DNA of 38,240 nucleotides from Candidatus Cottocaccamicrobium excrementipullorum (GTDB lineage Bacteria; Bacillota; Clostridia; Lachnospirales; Lachnospiraceae): NCBI GenBank assembly GCA_018713255.1, contig DVFL01000032.1, positions 1 through 38,240 of the forward strand, read 5' to 3'. The position numbers and the translations under genes are program-made. Every line of letters begins with the position of its first letter. Positions within the stretch are counted from its first letter, which is position 1. This document shows, one piece after another, positions 21,991 to 30,000 of the stretch. The notes beneath the pieces are model-generated. The model was not told where the DNA came from, did no database searches, and saw only the letters and a program-made list of their open reading frames with translations.

Positions 21991-22015
21991 AAAAATCTTG
22001 ATGGTCAAGACTTTT
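21991..22015 (-). terminator. Terminator after the chromate-type transporter genes
   Basis: On the minus strand TCTTGA-CCA-TCAAGA (22010-21996) is flanked by AAAA before and TTTTT after, a small intrinsic terminator ~55 nt past the transporter stop. Confidence 0.65.
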
Positions 22016-22069
22016 GAGACTTTGCCAAAAACAACCGGTAAATTGGATAGCTAAGAGTATCCCTTGTCT

Positions 22070-22636
22070 TTACACTCCCCCAATTAATGCTGCAGCCACT
22101 TTCATCACTCCGGCCAGAATCATCACCAGGATTGGGTTCATCTTCGCTTTATCCAGCAGGAGAAAGCTAAGTCCGAAGATCACAACGAGAAGCCAGTCCG
22201 TCTCTTCCAAAAGGATTTTTTCTTCACTTCCCCAAAAAGCGGTAAGCAGAATCGAAACTCCCGCCGATGCAATCAACGCCACCACAGCAGGACGCAGAGC
22301 ATTCAGCACACCCTGCAGCAGATCCATTGTCCGGTATTTCAGATACAGTTTTGCAAGAAACGTAACGATAACACAGGAAGGAAGGATGCAGCCAATGGTG
22401 GCCACAATGGCTCCCGGGATTCCCGCAATATTAATCCCCACAAAGGTAGCCGAATTAACCGCAATCGGCCCCGGCGTCATTTGAGAAATCGTAATCAGAT
22501 CCGTAAACTCGCTCATAGTAAGCCATCCATGAGCATCCACAATCTGCGCCTGGATCAAAGGCATTGCCGCATATCCTCCCCCAAAGCTGAACAGACCAAT
22601 CTGCAGAAAGCTAAGAAACAGCTGCAGGTAAATCAT
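22070..22636 (-). CDS. Chromate transporter family, half-size subunit (second gene)
   Basis: This membrane protein of about 188 residues is one half of a CHR-family transporter. The family motif is clear in 'FLQIGLFSFGGGYAAMPLIQ' and 'DLITISQMTPGPIAVNSATFVG'. Five or six hydrophobic helices follow. Short CHR proteins normally occur as adjacent pairs with opposite topology, and this is the second member. The ATG overlaps the preceding stop (ATGA) with AGGAGGGAGAG upstream, so the subunits are translationally coupled. The family is named for chromate efflux, but gut anaerobes probably use it for another anion. Confidence 0.9.
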   Translation of the reverse strand: MIYLQLFLSFLQIGLFSFGGGYAAMPLIQAQIVDAHGWLTMSEFTDLITISQMTPGPIAVNSATFVGINIAGIPGAIVATIGCILPSCVIVTFLAKLYLKYRTMDLLQGVLNALRPAVVALIASAGVSILLTAFWGSEEKILLEETDWLLVVIFGLSFLLLDKAKMNPILVMILAGVMKVAAALIGGV

Positions 22637-23199
22637 CCTCTCTCCCTCCTTCTCTGCACCAAAGTCCGTATTAACCCAAATAATCCGCATATTATTACAA
22701 TATAAACCACATTTACTTCCAGAATACAAGCGGCCAGAAACGCGAAAACCATGATTGCCATAGATATGGGATTCTTTCCATGAACTACCCCGGCTGCCAT
22801 TTCAAAGACCACCGCTGCAATTACCGCGCCAACGCCTGCCTGCATGCCCTCCAGCATCTGACTTACCAGAAAATTGCCCCGAAAAGCATTGTAAAATACT
22901 GATATCAAAGAAATAATGACAAAGGGCGGAATAATGGTGGCAATGATCGCCGTAATTGCCCCAGCCATTCCCGCCAGCTTATATCCCACTACAATCGCTC
23001 CGTTTACGGCAATCGCCCCTGGAGATGACTGGGCAATGGCCACCAAATCCAGCATTTCATTTTCTTCAATCCAGTGATATTCGTCCACGAACTTCTTTTT
23101 CATCAGCGTCACGATCACATAGCCTCCGCCGAAGGTAAATGCGCTCAAGTACAGTGTGGAGAAAAACAAACTGATCAACACTCTTTTTTTCGATTTCAT
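22633..23199 (-). CDS. Chromate transporter family, half-size subunit (first gene)
   Basis: This membrane protein of about 188 residues is the partner of the next gene. It shows 'LFFSTLYLSAFTFGGGYVIV' and 'DLVAIAQSSPGAIAVNGAIVVG', the CHR motifs FGGGY and SSPGAIAVN. AAAGGAG lies 8 nt before the ATG. Both halves are the same length (188 codons before stop), consistent with an old duplication. It is divergent from a LysR regulator, which probably controls it. The leader contains a terminator-like hairpin (23245-23273). Confidence 0.9.
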   Translation of the reverse strand: MKSKKRVLISLFFSTLYLSAFTFGGGYVIVTLMKKKFVDEYHWIEENEMLDLVAIAQSSPGAIAVNGAIVVGYKLAGMAGAITAIIATIIPPFVIISLISVFYNAFRGNFLVSQMLEGMQAGVGAVIAAVVFEMAAGVVHGKNPISMAIMVFAFLAACILEVNVVYIVIICGLFGLIRTLVQRRRERG

Positions 23200-23244
23200 G
23201 AATTCTCTCCTTTTTGTTCCTGCGAAACCCCTTTTCTGCCCCAG

Positions 23245-23273
23245 TAAAAAACAGCCGGCAAAACCGCTGTTTT
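23245..23273 (-). promoter_or_regulatory. Terminator-like hairpin in the transporter leader
   Basis: On the minus strand AAAACAGC (23273-23266) pairs with GCTGTTTT (23255-23248), with inner GG/CC pairs and a run of T at the 3' side. It lies between the putative promoter (TATACT at 23291-23286) and the first transporter gene, so it could act as an attenuator. Confidence 0.45.
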
Positions 23274-23314
23274 CCCTTCTGGTATAGTATAACGGTTCTT
23301 GACCCATGAATAAA

Positions 23315-23329
23315 ATAGTATTATTCTAT
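23315..23329. promoter_or_regulatory. LysR-type operator ATAG-N7-CTAT
   Basis: ATAG-TATTATT-CTAT lies between the divergent transporter and lysR genes. The interrupted 15-bp dyad is of the T-N11-A kind bound by LysR regulators. It directly abuts the likely -35 of the transporter promoter. Confidence 0.62.
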
Positions 23330-23369
23330 TAAATACATAATAAATTTCTTATCTATTGGAGGAAAACCG

Positions 23370-24251
23370 ATGACGCTCCGGCATATGAAAATTTATACAG
23401 CAGTATTCCGCAGCAGCAGTGTTACCCGAGCTGCCGCTGAGCTTCATCTTGCCCAGCCCTCTGTGAGCTTTGCAATCAAAGAACTGGAAAATTATTATGG
23501 CATTCGGCTCTTTGACCGGATCGGCAGGCGGATCTGCCCCACCGAAGCCGGCCGGGAATTTTACGGCTACGCCAGCCACATTGTCTCCCTCTTTGAGGAT
23601 ATGGAAAAGCGTTTTAAAAACTGGGACGCTATCGGCACCATCCGAATCGGCACCAGCATTACAATCGGTACTCATATTCTTCCTGTGCTGATCCGTCGTT
23701 ACCAGCAGATTTTTCCTGATTTGAAAATAGAGGCGGTAATCAGCCGCTCCAGAGAAATTGAACAAGATCTCCTGGAGGGACGAATCGACATCGGACTCAT
23801 CGAAACTCAGCCGGAAGCCCCCTCTCTCTGCGCTATCCCCTTTATGAAAGACAGTTTGTGCGCTATTGTCTCCCCTGATCATCCGCTGGCCCAGGCGAAA
23901 ACGGTGTCCCTCACCCAGCTGGCTCAATATCCCTTTCTCATGCGGGAAAAGGGCAGCGCCGGCCGCGAAATCCTGGATGCCTGCTTTTCTATGCTTCAGC
24001 TTCCAGTCCATCCTGCCTGGGAAAGCTCCAGCACCCAGGCTATTGTAAAAGGTGTGGCTGAAGGCCTGGGAGTAGCCGTTCTTCCCTTTTTGCTGGTGGA
24101 ACGGGATATTCGTGAGCAGACCGTCCGTATGCTTCCTCTGGCTCAGCCCCTTGGACGAAATTTAAATATTATTTACCATAAAAATAAATTTCTTACGCCC
24201 AATATGAAGGCTTTTATTGAACTGTGCAAAAGCGATAAAAACGAAATGTAA
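23370..24251 (+). CDS. LysR family transcriptional regulator of the chromate-type transporter
   Basis: This 293-residue regulator has the N-terminal LysR winged helix ('MTLRHMKIYTAVFRSSSVTR', 'AAAELHLAQPSVSFAIKELE', 'LFDRIGRRICPTEAG') and a periplasmic-binding-like effector domain ('RIGTSITIGTHILPVLIRRY', 'DIGLIETQ', 'VAEGLGVAVLPFLLV'). GGAGGAAAACCG precedes the ATG. It is divergent from the transporter pair and shares the intergenic ATAG-N7-CTAT box, so it most likely controls the pair and itself. The inducer cannot be read from sequence. A strong terminator follows. Confidence 0.93.
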   Translation: MTLRHMKIYTAVFRSSSVTRAAAELHLAQPSVSFAIKELENYYGIRLFDRIGRRICPTEAGREFYGYASHIVSLFEDMEKRFKNWDAIGTIRIGTSITIGTHILPVLIRRYQQIFPDLKIEAVISRSREIEQDLLEGRIDIGLIETQPEAPSLCAIPFMKDSLCAIVSPDHPLAQAKTVSLTQLAQYPFLMREKGSAGREILDACFSMLQLPVHPAWESSSTQAIVKGVAEGLGVAVLPFLLVERDIREQTVRMLPLAQPLGRNLNIIYHKNKFLTPNMKAFIELCKSDKNEM

Positions 24252-24295
24252 TTTTCCCTGCACCGCCAGGCAGCAGCAGCTTTTCTCCGCTGAAA

Positions 24296-24341
24296 ACAGG
24301 GTCTGTGAAAAAACCATTCCATGTTTCTTCACAGACCCTGT
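24296..24341. terminator. Bidirectional terminator
   Basis: A perfect 14-bp stem (ACAGGGTCTGTGAA / TTCACAGACCCTGT) with an 18-nt loop separates the convergent lysR and solute-binding protein genes. A short T run is present on the minus-strand exit and TAAAATTTT on the plus-strand exit. Confidence 0.85.
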
Positions 24342-24391
24342 AAAATTTTACCATTTAAACCTGCTGCTTAATTTTTAATATGCGAAGCTGT

Positions 24392-25972
24392 TTATTCTTG
24401 ATTCAAAGATTCCACAATTAAATCGGACCATTCTTGTCCGTGTTCATCCTGGAAACGCTGATATCCTTCTTCTACCGATAAGCCGTTAACGACGCAATCC
24501 GTCACGATGCTTCTCTTTAAGGTAATTAAATCTCCGTTATACTGGCTTCGTGCATCTGAAGTTACCGGAAGCTCGTCAACTTTAGAATTTGCATTAAAAA
24601 TGTCTTGAGACGTCCTTGCTTCTGGAGAAACAATATCCTTTCCAGGATCATTTTCCATAGGATTAATCGTTAACAGCGGGTCAGTGTTTGCATTGGTAAA
24701 CTGTGCGCCAGGAGTATCTGGATTCTCCAACATATGGAATTCCCCCTCCTGATACGTGTTTCCGCATACTGTTTCTGCAGCTGTAGACCAATGTACGCCC
24801 TCTACACCGTAAGTCCAAAGAATCTGCATATCCCCGCCATCACAAGTTGATTCAATAAAATATTTCCAGACACCCTCCGGATTTTCACAACTCTTTGTGA
24901 TGCACATTACCGTTGCATTTCTTTCAATATAATGATCCAGCTCTTCTATTGGTTCAAGTACAACTAATTCACCGTCTAACCCATTGCTTTCCAAATTCGT
25001 TTTTAACTTTGTTGCCCAGCTTCCTGCCCAATAGGTAAACACGCCAAATTTATCTTCATAAAATTTATTCCGACAATCACTGGTTCCATTGGTCAAGGTT
25101 TCCCGATCTAAATATCCCTGATCATAAACGTATTTAAGCCGTTCAATTGCCTCCTTCATTGCATCTTCTGTAAAGCCGTCTACCCACGTTCCATCTTCCT
25201 TTTGATAAAATGTTGGGTAGGCATCTAAATAAATTTCCGGCAAATATGTAGTCGATACACCGCCGTCCGTTCCCAGGAGGCCTGCAGCCGATACTCCATA
25301 CGTATCACCATTAATTCCGTTCCCATCTGGGTCGCCATTTGTAAATGCATCTAACATATTCAGATACTCTTCATAATTTGTAGGCGCTTCAAGTCCGCAA
25401 TTATCAAGCCAAGACTTTTTAACATAGGTGATGCATCCATTTCCCCGCTCTTTAGAAAATCCATACAAATGTCCATCCAGCATATTAGCTTCTACAATAT
25501 CAGTATCTACATTTCCAGATTTTTTCAATTCAGAATTGTTCCACGCCTCTGTCATATCCCAAAAAGCGCCTTCATTTGCATATCCGCAATATTCCGTTGC
25601 TGAAAGCATAATTACATCCGGCCAATTCTCTGGGCCACTAGCAAAGGTCTGTCCTACGATATCTGTATACGCATCATGATCTGGTGTAATCAGCTCCAAT
25701 TCAATTCCAGTTAATTCCTCCCACCGGGCAATCCATTCATTTAATCCTGCTGTCTGTGTAAGCGTTCCCATATCATACAGAACTGTGATTTTTTCAGGCT
25801 TCTCGATTTTAGCCTCTGCCGATTCCTGAGTCTCAGATGCTTCTGATGTGCTTTCTGCTTCCTGATTAACTGCTGTGCTTTTTGCTGTCTCATTAGAACT
25901 GCATCCCGCCTGCATTCCCAGTGCTGCAACCGATAACAACAACATAAATTTTTTATTCATTTTTTTCATCAT
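24392..25972 (-). CDS. Extracellular solute-binding lipoprotein (ABC transporter family 1), orphan
   Basis: This protein of 526 residues or slightly less has a Lys-rich n-region, a hydrophobic core and the lipobox MQAGC, so it is predicted to be lipid-anchored outside the membrane. A Ser/Thr/Glu-rich linker follows, then a family-1 solute-binding fold ('KITVLYDMGTLTQTAGLNEW', 'VIMLSATEYCGYANEGAFWD', 'FGVFTYWAGSWATKLKTNLE'). No permease or ATPase genes are nearby, so it must share a transporter or act as a sensor. Possible ATG starts are 25972, 25969 and 25960; none has a ribosome site. All overlap a short upstream ORF that does. An AraC regulator is divergent. Carbohydrate is the usual ligand class. 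Confidence 0.9.
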   Translation of the reverse strand: MMKKMNKKFMLLLSVAALGMQAGCSSNETAKSTAVNQEAESTSEASETQESAEAKIEKPEKITVLYDMGTLTQTAGLNEWIARWEELTGIELELITPDHDAYTDIVGQTFASGPENWPDVIMLSATEYCGYANEGAFWDMTEAWNNSELKKSGNVDTDIVEANMLDGHLYGFSKERGNGCITYVKKSWLDNCGLEAPTNYEEYLNMLDAFTNGDPDGNGINGDTYGVSAAGLLGTDGGVSTTYLPEIYLDAYPTFYQKEDGTWVDGFTEDAMKEAIERLKYVYDQGYLDRETLTNGTSDCRNKFYEDKFGVFTYWAGSWATKLKTNLESNGLDGELVVLEPIEELDHYIERNATVMCITKSCENPEGVWKYFIESTCDGGDMQILWTYGVEGVHWSTAAETVCGNTYQEGEFHMLENPDTPGAQFTNANTDPLLTINPMENDPGKDIVSPEARTSQDIFNANSKVDELPVTSDARSQYNGDLITLKRSIVTDCVVNGLSVEEGYQRFQDEHGQEWSDLIVESLNQE

Positions 25973-26018
25973 ATTGTTCGAGACAGCAAATTCTAGCGCT
26001 ATTATAAGCCATCTCCAT
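25953..26018 (-). CDS. Short upstream ORF coupled to the solute-binding protein
   Basis: This ORF encodes 21 residues (MEMAYNSARICCLEQYDEKN then E). It has AGGAG just upstream of its ATG, while the solute-binding protein start has none. Its TAA lies within ATGAATAA at the third possible start of the lipoprotein, so ribosomes ending the short ORF could reinitiate there. No attenuator-type codon run is visible. It may be only a translation feeder. Confidence 0.5.
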   Translation of the reverse strand: MEMAYNSARICCLEQYDEKNE

Positions 26019-26143
26019 CCCTCTCCTAAATTCTACCGAACATGTTTGGTTTTGATGGTTTAATTATAATATTGTTCTTATCTATTTTTTAGAGCTGTTT
26101 CCGCCGTTTTTCGTTAATTTATGTCGTCTTTTTGTAAATTTTG

Positions 26144-26171
26144 TTGACTTTTCCCTTCCCTTTACTATAAT
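26144..26171 (+). promoter_or_regulatory. Promoter of the araC-type gene
   Basis: TTGACT (26144-26149), 16 nt and TATAAT (26166-26171) form a strong promoter 30 nt before the start codon, within an AT-rich region shared with the divergent lipoprotein gene. Confidence 0.78.
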
Positions 26172-26201
26172 AACTTATATATTCTACACAAGGAGACACC
26201 T

Positions 26202-27113
26202 ATGCAGCTGGAAAATTATCCACTAAATTTATCATTTGTTATTGGAAACACAACTTTTCATCTCCAGCGAATGGTATTGGAATCCATAATTTCTCCAATT
26301 CCGCTTCACAATCATGGAAATGGATGCTGTGAATTTCACTACATTCTCTCTGGACAAGGTTCTATTCTTTCCGATGGCACGACGTATCATGCAGCAGCCG
26401 GATCTTTTTATGTAACCGGTCCTTTAATTTCCCATGCTCAAACCTCCGATCCTGGTGCTGCGATAGAAGAATATTGTCTTTATCTAAAGACAACCGAAAA
26501 AAAGCAAGCCCCTCAGCATACTTCTCCCGCACTAAGGGCGTTCCTGAAAAAAATAAATCATACAAAATCTTATTTTTTGCCCTATGCACCCCAATTTGGA
26601 AAGTTAATGACTGCAATATTCAAAGAAATTCAGCATAAAGAAATTGGATATACCATACAAATTGAATCACTTTTTAGAGAAATCCTGGTTCTTTTAATTC
26701 GAAACAGCCAGAAAGACACGGATGCAGAAATGAAAAAGACCTCTTCTCTGGCAACCGACAAAACGCTCCTTCTTATTGATGAAGCCTTTCTCTATCGCTT
26801 CCAGGATCTAACCTTAAATGACCTGGCATTACAGCTGAACTTAAGCTGCCGGCAGACAGAACGGCTCTTAAAACAATATTATGGAAAAACGTTTCAACAG
26901 AAAAAAACTGACGCCCGTATGGCTGCCGCAGTCCTTTTACTAGAAAAACAACTATCCATTACTCAAGTTGCCGCTTCCATCGGCTTTTCTTCCATTGAAC
27001 ATTTTTCCTCCTCATTTAAACGATACTATGGGGTTAGCCCTTCCGTCTATCGAAAAGGCGCGGGCCTTCAACACGCTGGAAAAGAGAAACCGCTGGAACA
27101 TCACGTTTTTTGA
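26202..27113 (+). CDS. AraC family transcriptional regulator with N-terminal cupin domain
   Basis: This 303-residue regulator has an N-terminal cupin-type sensing domain ('IPLHNHGNGCCEFHYILSGQ', 'YHAAAGSFYVTGPLISHAQT') and a C-terminal double helix-turn-helix ('LTLNDLALQLNLSCRQTERL', 'QVAASIGFSSIEHFSSSFKR', 'YYGVSPSVYRK'). AAGGAGACACCT precedes the ATG. It is divergent from the solute-binding lipoprotein and probably activates it in response to a small molecule, likely a sugar. The gene pair is more AT-rich than the housekeeping cluster, which may reflect acquisition. Confidence 0.9.
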   Translation: MQLENYPLNLSFVIGNTTFHLQRMVLESIISPIPLHNHGNGCCEFHYILSGQGSILSDGTTYHAAAGSFYVTGPLISHAQTSDPGAAIEEYCLYLKTTEKKQAPQHTSPALRAFLKKINHTKSYFLPYAPQFGKLMTAIFKEIQHKEIGYTIQIESLFREILVLLIRNSQKDTDAEMKKTSSLATDKTLLLIDEAFLYRFQDLTLNDLALQLNLSCRQTERLLKQYYGKTFQQKKTDARMAAAVLLLEKQLSITQVAASIGFSSIEHFSSSFKRYYGVSPSVYRKGAGLQHAGKEKPLEHHVF

Positions 27114-27131
27114 CTTCCAGCCCCTTATTCA

Positions 27132-29264
27132 TCAGCGATTTCTTCTGCCTGCCAGCTCATAAAATACAAAAACACTCTTCTTAAACAACGGGAAATAGAG
27201 CAGGACAATACAGAAAATAAACGGAATTTGAAAAACAGAATTTTCAAAAGTCACAGCGATGACGCTTTGCGCCAAAAGCAGCGTATAACATGCTCCTTCC
27301 CGTCCCCAGCGAACCCGCATGGTAATAATGGATCGCAGGCTTTTCATACGGATCACCCAAAACAAAATATAACCTAAAAGGGTTGCAATGGACGCGCCGA
27401 AGGCTCCCATTTCAGGGATCAGCAAAAAGCTGAACCCTAAATGGACCAGAGCGCCGGAGAAATTTGTCAGCGCCGCCGTTTTTGTTTTTTTCACCGCCAG
27501 ATAAAAGCAGCCCAGGAAACGAAGCAGGCCGCTGAAGGCCGCTCCAACCAGCAGAATCGGCACATACTTCCACGATTCGAAAAAACTCTCAGAGTATAAA
27601 AACTTAATGAGAAAAACATTGATAAACATCAGTCCGGAGCACGCAAGCACAGACAATGCACTGTATATCATGTAAACGTTTCCAAGAAAACCATCTGTAT
27701 CATTTTGATCAAACTCTTCAATTGCAGAAACAGACCATGCATTGTAAAATATATCCTGCAGCACCGCAAGAATCGTTGGAATCTTATAGGCCGCTGTATA
27801 TAATCCGTTTGCCGCCGCGCCGCAGAATAGAAATAAAAGAAATTTGTCGCTGGCGCTGTTCAGCCACCATCCAATGGTTCCTGCGCTTAAGGGTATACTG
27901 TAAGCCAGCATGGAAGACAGCACCCCTTTGCGCCGGCCGTGTTTTGCCCGGCGAAACTCCGCCGGCAGATTTCCCAACAGAAACATGCCCAGATCCGCAA
28001 GAAAAAAACTGGTTACACTGGCAATCATATATCCATTAACCCCCAGACGGAAAACCACCAGCAAAAGAACGTTCAATATACAAGTCGCAGCGGCATTGAG
28101 GATTCCGCAGAAGACTAATTCTCTCATTTTGCCAACGGCTTTTAAATACATGGACAATACATTGTATGCAGAACCGAACAGATAGAAAAAGCAAAGAAAC
28201 AGCAGGTAGGTGCAGGAACCTTTATCTGAATATCCCCAATAAAACAACCCTTCGGCGGCGCCAAGAAACAACGTGCTCCATCCGATCATTCGGAATCCAT
28301 TCTCAATGACCACTGAAGAATCATATTCTGCATCTAACCCATAGCGCAGAATCGCCTCCTGAATATTAAGGGTAAGGACCGGGATCAGCAGCTGAACCAT
28401 AGTGATCATTAAGTCCACTGTTCCATATTCACTGGTTGTGAACACATGCGTATATAACGGTACCAAAAGAAAAGCAATGATTTTCGTACTGAAGTTGCTT
28501 ATCATAAAAAGTACCGTATTTTTTGTTAAATTCTGTAATTTACGTTTACTGTTCATGGGAATCCTTCCATTTAAAAGAATAGTTCCTGCATCGGACTCAT
28601 CCAATTTGTCCGCATCCCGATCGTCCTGAAGCAGAACATTCATATTTTCCATCCAGCTGTTCATTTCTTTTATTTCGGCGGCAGTTACCTCCATCTCTAT
28701 CCCGCCCACCGCGTTAACAGCGTCCATAAATCCATAAAAATTTATGACTGCATAGTCGTCCACATGAATTCCAAAATTGTATTCCAAGGTGGTTAACAGC
28801 AGAGAAGCACCGCCGTAGGCATAGGCGGCATTGATACGGTTATTTCCTGCACCAGGAATGGTACAGTAGATATCCCTCATAATGGAGGTCATAATTATTT
28901 CCTTGTTTTCCCGGTTAATAGAAACAAGAATCATGCTGTCGCTGCGGCTGCTCTCGTTCAAATTCCTTGCGTCCGTTCCCACCAGCAATAGGTGATATAC
29001 ATTTTTAGAATCATAAGGAATCTCTTCTTCTTGCGCCTTCAGATTTTCTTTCAAAGAATCCTCCAACGGATCCTCTTGGGATTTTGTTTCTTCCTCCGGA
29101 AAATCTTCTGCAGCCTTGACCGCCGTTTGGCTGCTTTCTATCCTCTGAATATTCATTTTACTGTAATAAAAATAGAAAACTCCGTATGCCGCAACCGGGA
29201 CAGCCCCAAGAAGAAGAAGGAGCAAAGCGATTACGAAACCGGCTTTCTTTCGTTTCTTTGTCAT
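27132..29264 (-). CDS. Fusion ORF: truncated LytR-CpsA-Psr domain joined to an oligosaccharide flippase
   Basis: One uninterrupted frame encodes about 710 residues. Residues 1-236 are the front of an LCP enzyme: a membrane helix (8-33), an acidic linker, then 'LLLVGTDARNLNESSRSDSM', 'SIMRDIYCTIPG' and 'NRINAAYAYGG'. It stops at 'GTILLNGRIP', just before the expected 'ALAYARIR...R..RQ' part with conserved Arg residues. From MNSKRKLQNL onward is a complete ~474-residue Wzx/MATE-like flippase with about twelve helices ('FMISNFSTKIIAFLLVPLYT'). The flippase has its own ATG (28556) with GGAAGGA. The LCP half, which would attach polymer to the wall, is probably inactive. The likely cause is a deletion that removed the glycosyltransferase genes between the two. 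The longer TTG start at 29369 has no ribosome site. Confidence 0.85.
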   Translation of the reverse strand: MTKKRKKAGFVIALLLLLLGAVPVAAYGVFYFYYSKMNIQRIESSQTAVKAAEDFPEEETKSQEDPLEDSLKENLKAQEEEIPYDSKNVYHLLLVGTDARNLNESSRSDSMILVSINRENKEIIMTSIMRDIYCTIPGAGNNRINAAYAYGGASLLLTTLEYNFGIHVDDYAVINFYGFMDAVNAVGGIEMEVTAAEIKEMNSWMENMNVLLQDDRDADKLDESDAGTILLNGRIPMNSKRKLQNLTKNTVLFMISNFSTKIIAFLLVPLYTHVFTTSEYGTVDLMITMVQLLIPVLTLNIQEAILRYGLDAEYDSSVVIENGFRMIGWSTLFLGAAEGLFYWGYSDKGSCTYLLFLCFFYLFGSAYNVLSMYLKAVGKMRELVFCGILNAAATCILNVLLLVVFRLGVNGYMIASVTSFFLADLGMFLLGNLPAEFRRAKHGRRKGVLSSMLAYSIPLSAGTIGWWLNSASDKFLLFLFCGAAANGLYTAAYKIPTILAVLQDIFYNAWSVSAIEEFDQNDTDGFLGNVYMIYSALSVLACSGLMFINVFLIKFLYSESFFESWKYVPILLVGAAFSGLLRFLGCFYLAVKKTKTAALTNFSGALVHLGFSFLLIPEMGAFGASIATLLGYILFWVIRMKSLRSIITMRVRWGREGACYTLLLAQSVIAVTFENSVFQIPFIFCIVLLYFPLFKKSVFVFYELAGRRNR
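28554..28570 (-). promoter_or_regulatory. Internal ribosome site and start of the flippase
   Basis: GGAAGGA lies ~5 nt before the ATG at 28556 on the minus strand, at the junction of the LCP and flippase parts. It looks like the original start site of the flippase gene and could still yield a separate 474-residue protein. Confidence 0.6.
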
Positions 29265-29298
29265 TGGTTCTGCTCGAATTCCTTTCAAACAAAAGCAT

Positions 29299-30000
29299 TT
29301 ACAGTCCAGAGATCTCTCTGCCAAGCCGGTCAATCTGCGAAAGACAGCGTCTGCCCAGCTTTTTTTCAATCATATTTCGTCCCTCTGCCAGGTTTGGCGG
29401 ACGGGTTGTCAGATTGTGACAATCCGATCCCAGCAGATGAGCCATGCCCTGGGAAAACAGTCTGAGCGCCAGACGCCTTGTTCTCCAGTTCAGAAGAGCT
29501 CCTCCATTTACCTGGGCGAGTATCGGAAGGGAGTACAGCCTGCGAATCATCCGCCGGTCTTTTTGATAGGGAATAAACCGCTCGATATGTGCCAGCAAAG
29601 GAGTTATTCCACGGGCAAGGAGCTGTTCCACCTCCTCGATATCGCGGCTGTTCCATTCCCGGGAAGGCATTTCAAGAAGGAGAATCGATGTGCCCCTAAT
29701 GGTCAGTTGTTGGATTCCGCCTGCATTTCCAATCCCGGGAAAAAAAGCGGCTTCAGCGCCTAAAAGCAAGGAAATCCCCCGGCAGGCAGCCGCATCCTGA
29801 ATGGTTAAGAACGCTGTCTCACGCCTTTTTAAAAACATATCCAGCGTCATCTGCTCAGCATAAAAATGAGGCGTTGCAGCTATCACATCGATCCCTTGTT
29901 CCTTTGATAACTTCAGCATTTGCTCTGACATTTCTGCCGTCTCACTGCCGTCATCCATCCCTGGGAGAATATGAGAATGAAAATCTATGATTGTACTCAC
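29299..30000 (-). CDS. CpsB/CapC-family manganese-dependent protein tyrosine phosphatase
   Basis: This 233-residue PHP-fold phosphatase removes phosphate from the Tyr tail of BY-kinases in capsule assembly. The metal-binding motifs are visible: 'IDFHSHILPGMDDGS', 'VIAATPHF', 'LLLEMPS', 'PLLAHIERF' and 'LLGSDCHN'. The gene starts at GTG (30000), overlapping the kinase stop (GTGA), with AAGGTGA upstream, so it is tightly coupled to its substrate kinase. The length matches the family. It is followed 34 nt later by the LCP part of the fusion gene. Confidence 0.93.
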   Translation of the reverse strand: MSTIIDFHSHILPGMDDGSETAEMSEQMLKLSKEQGIDVIAATPHFYAEQMTLDMFLKRRETAFLTIQDAAACRGISLLLGAEAAFFPGIGNAGGIQQLTIRGTSILLLEMPSREWNSRDIEEVEQLLARGITPLLAHIERFIPYQKDRRMIRRLYSLPILAQVNGGALLNWRTRRLALRLFSQGMAHLLGSDCHNLTTRPPNLAEGRNMIEKKLGRRCLSQIDRLGREISGL

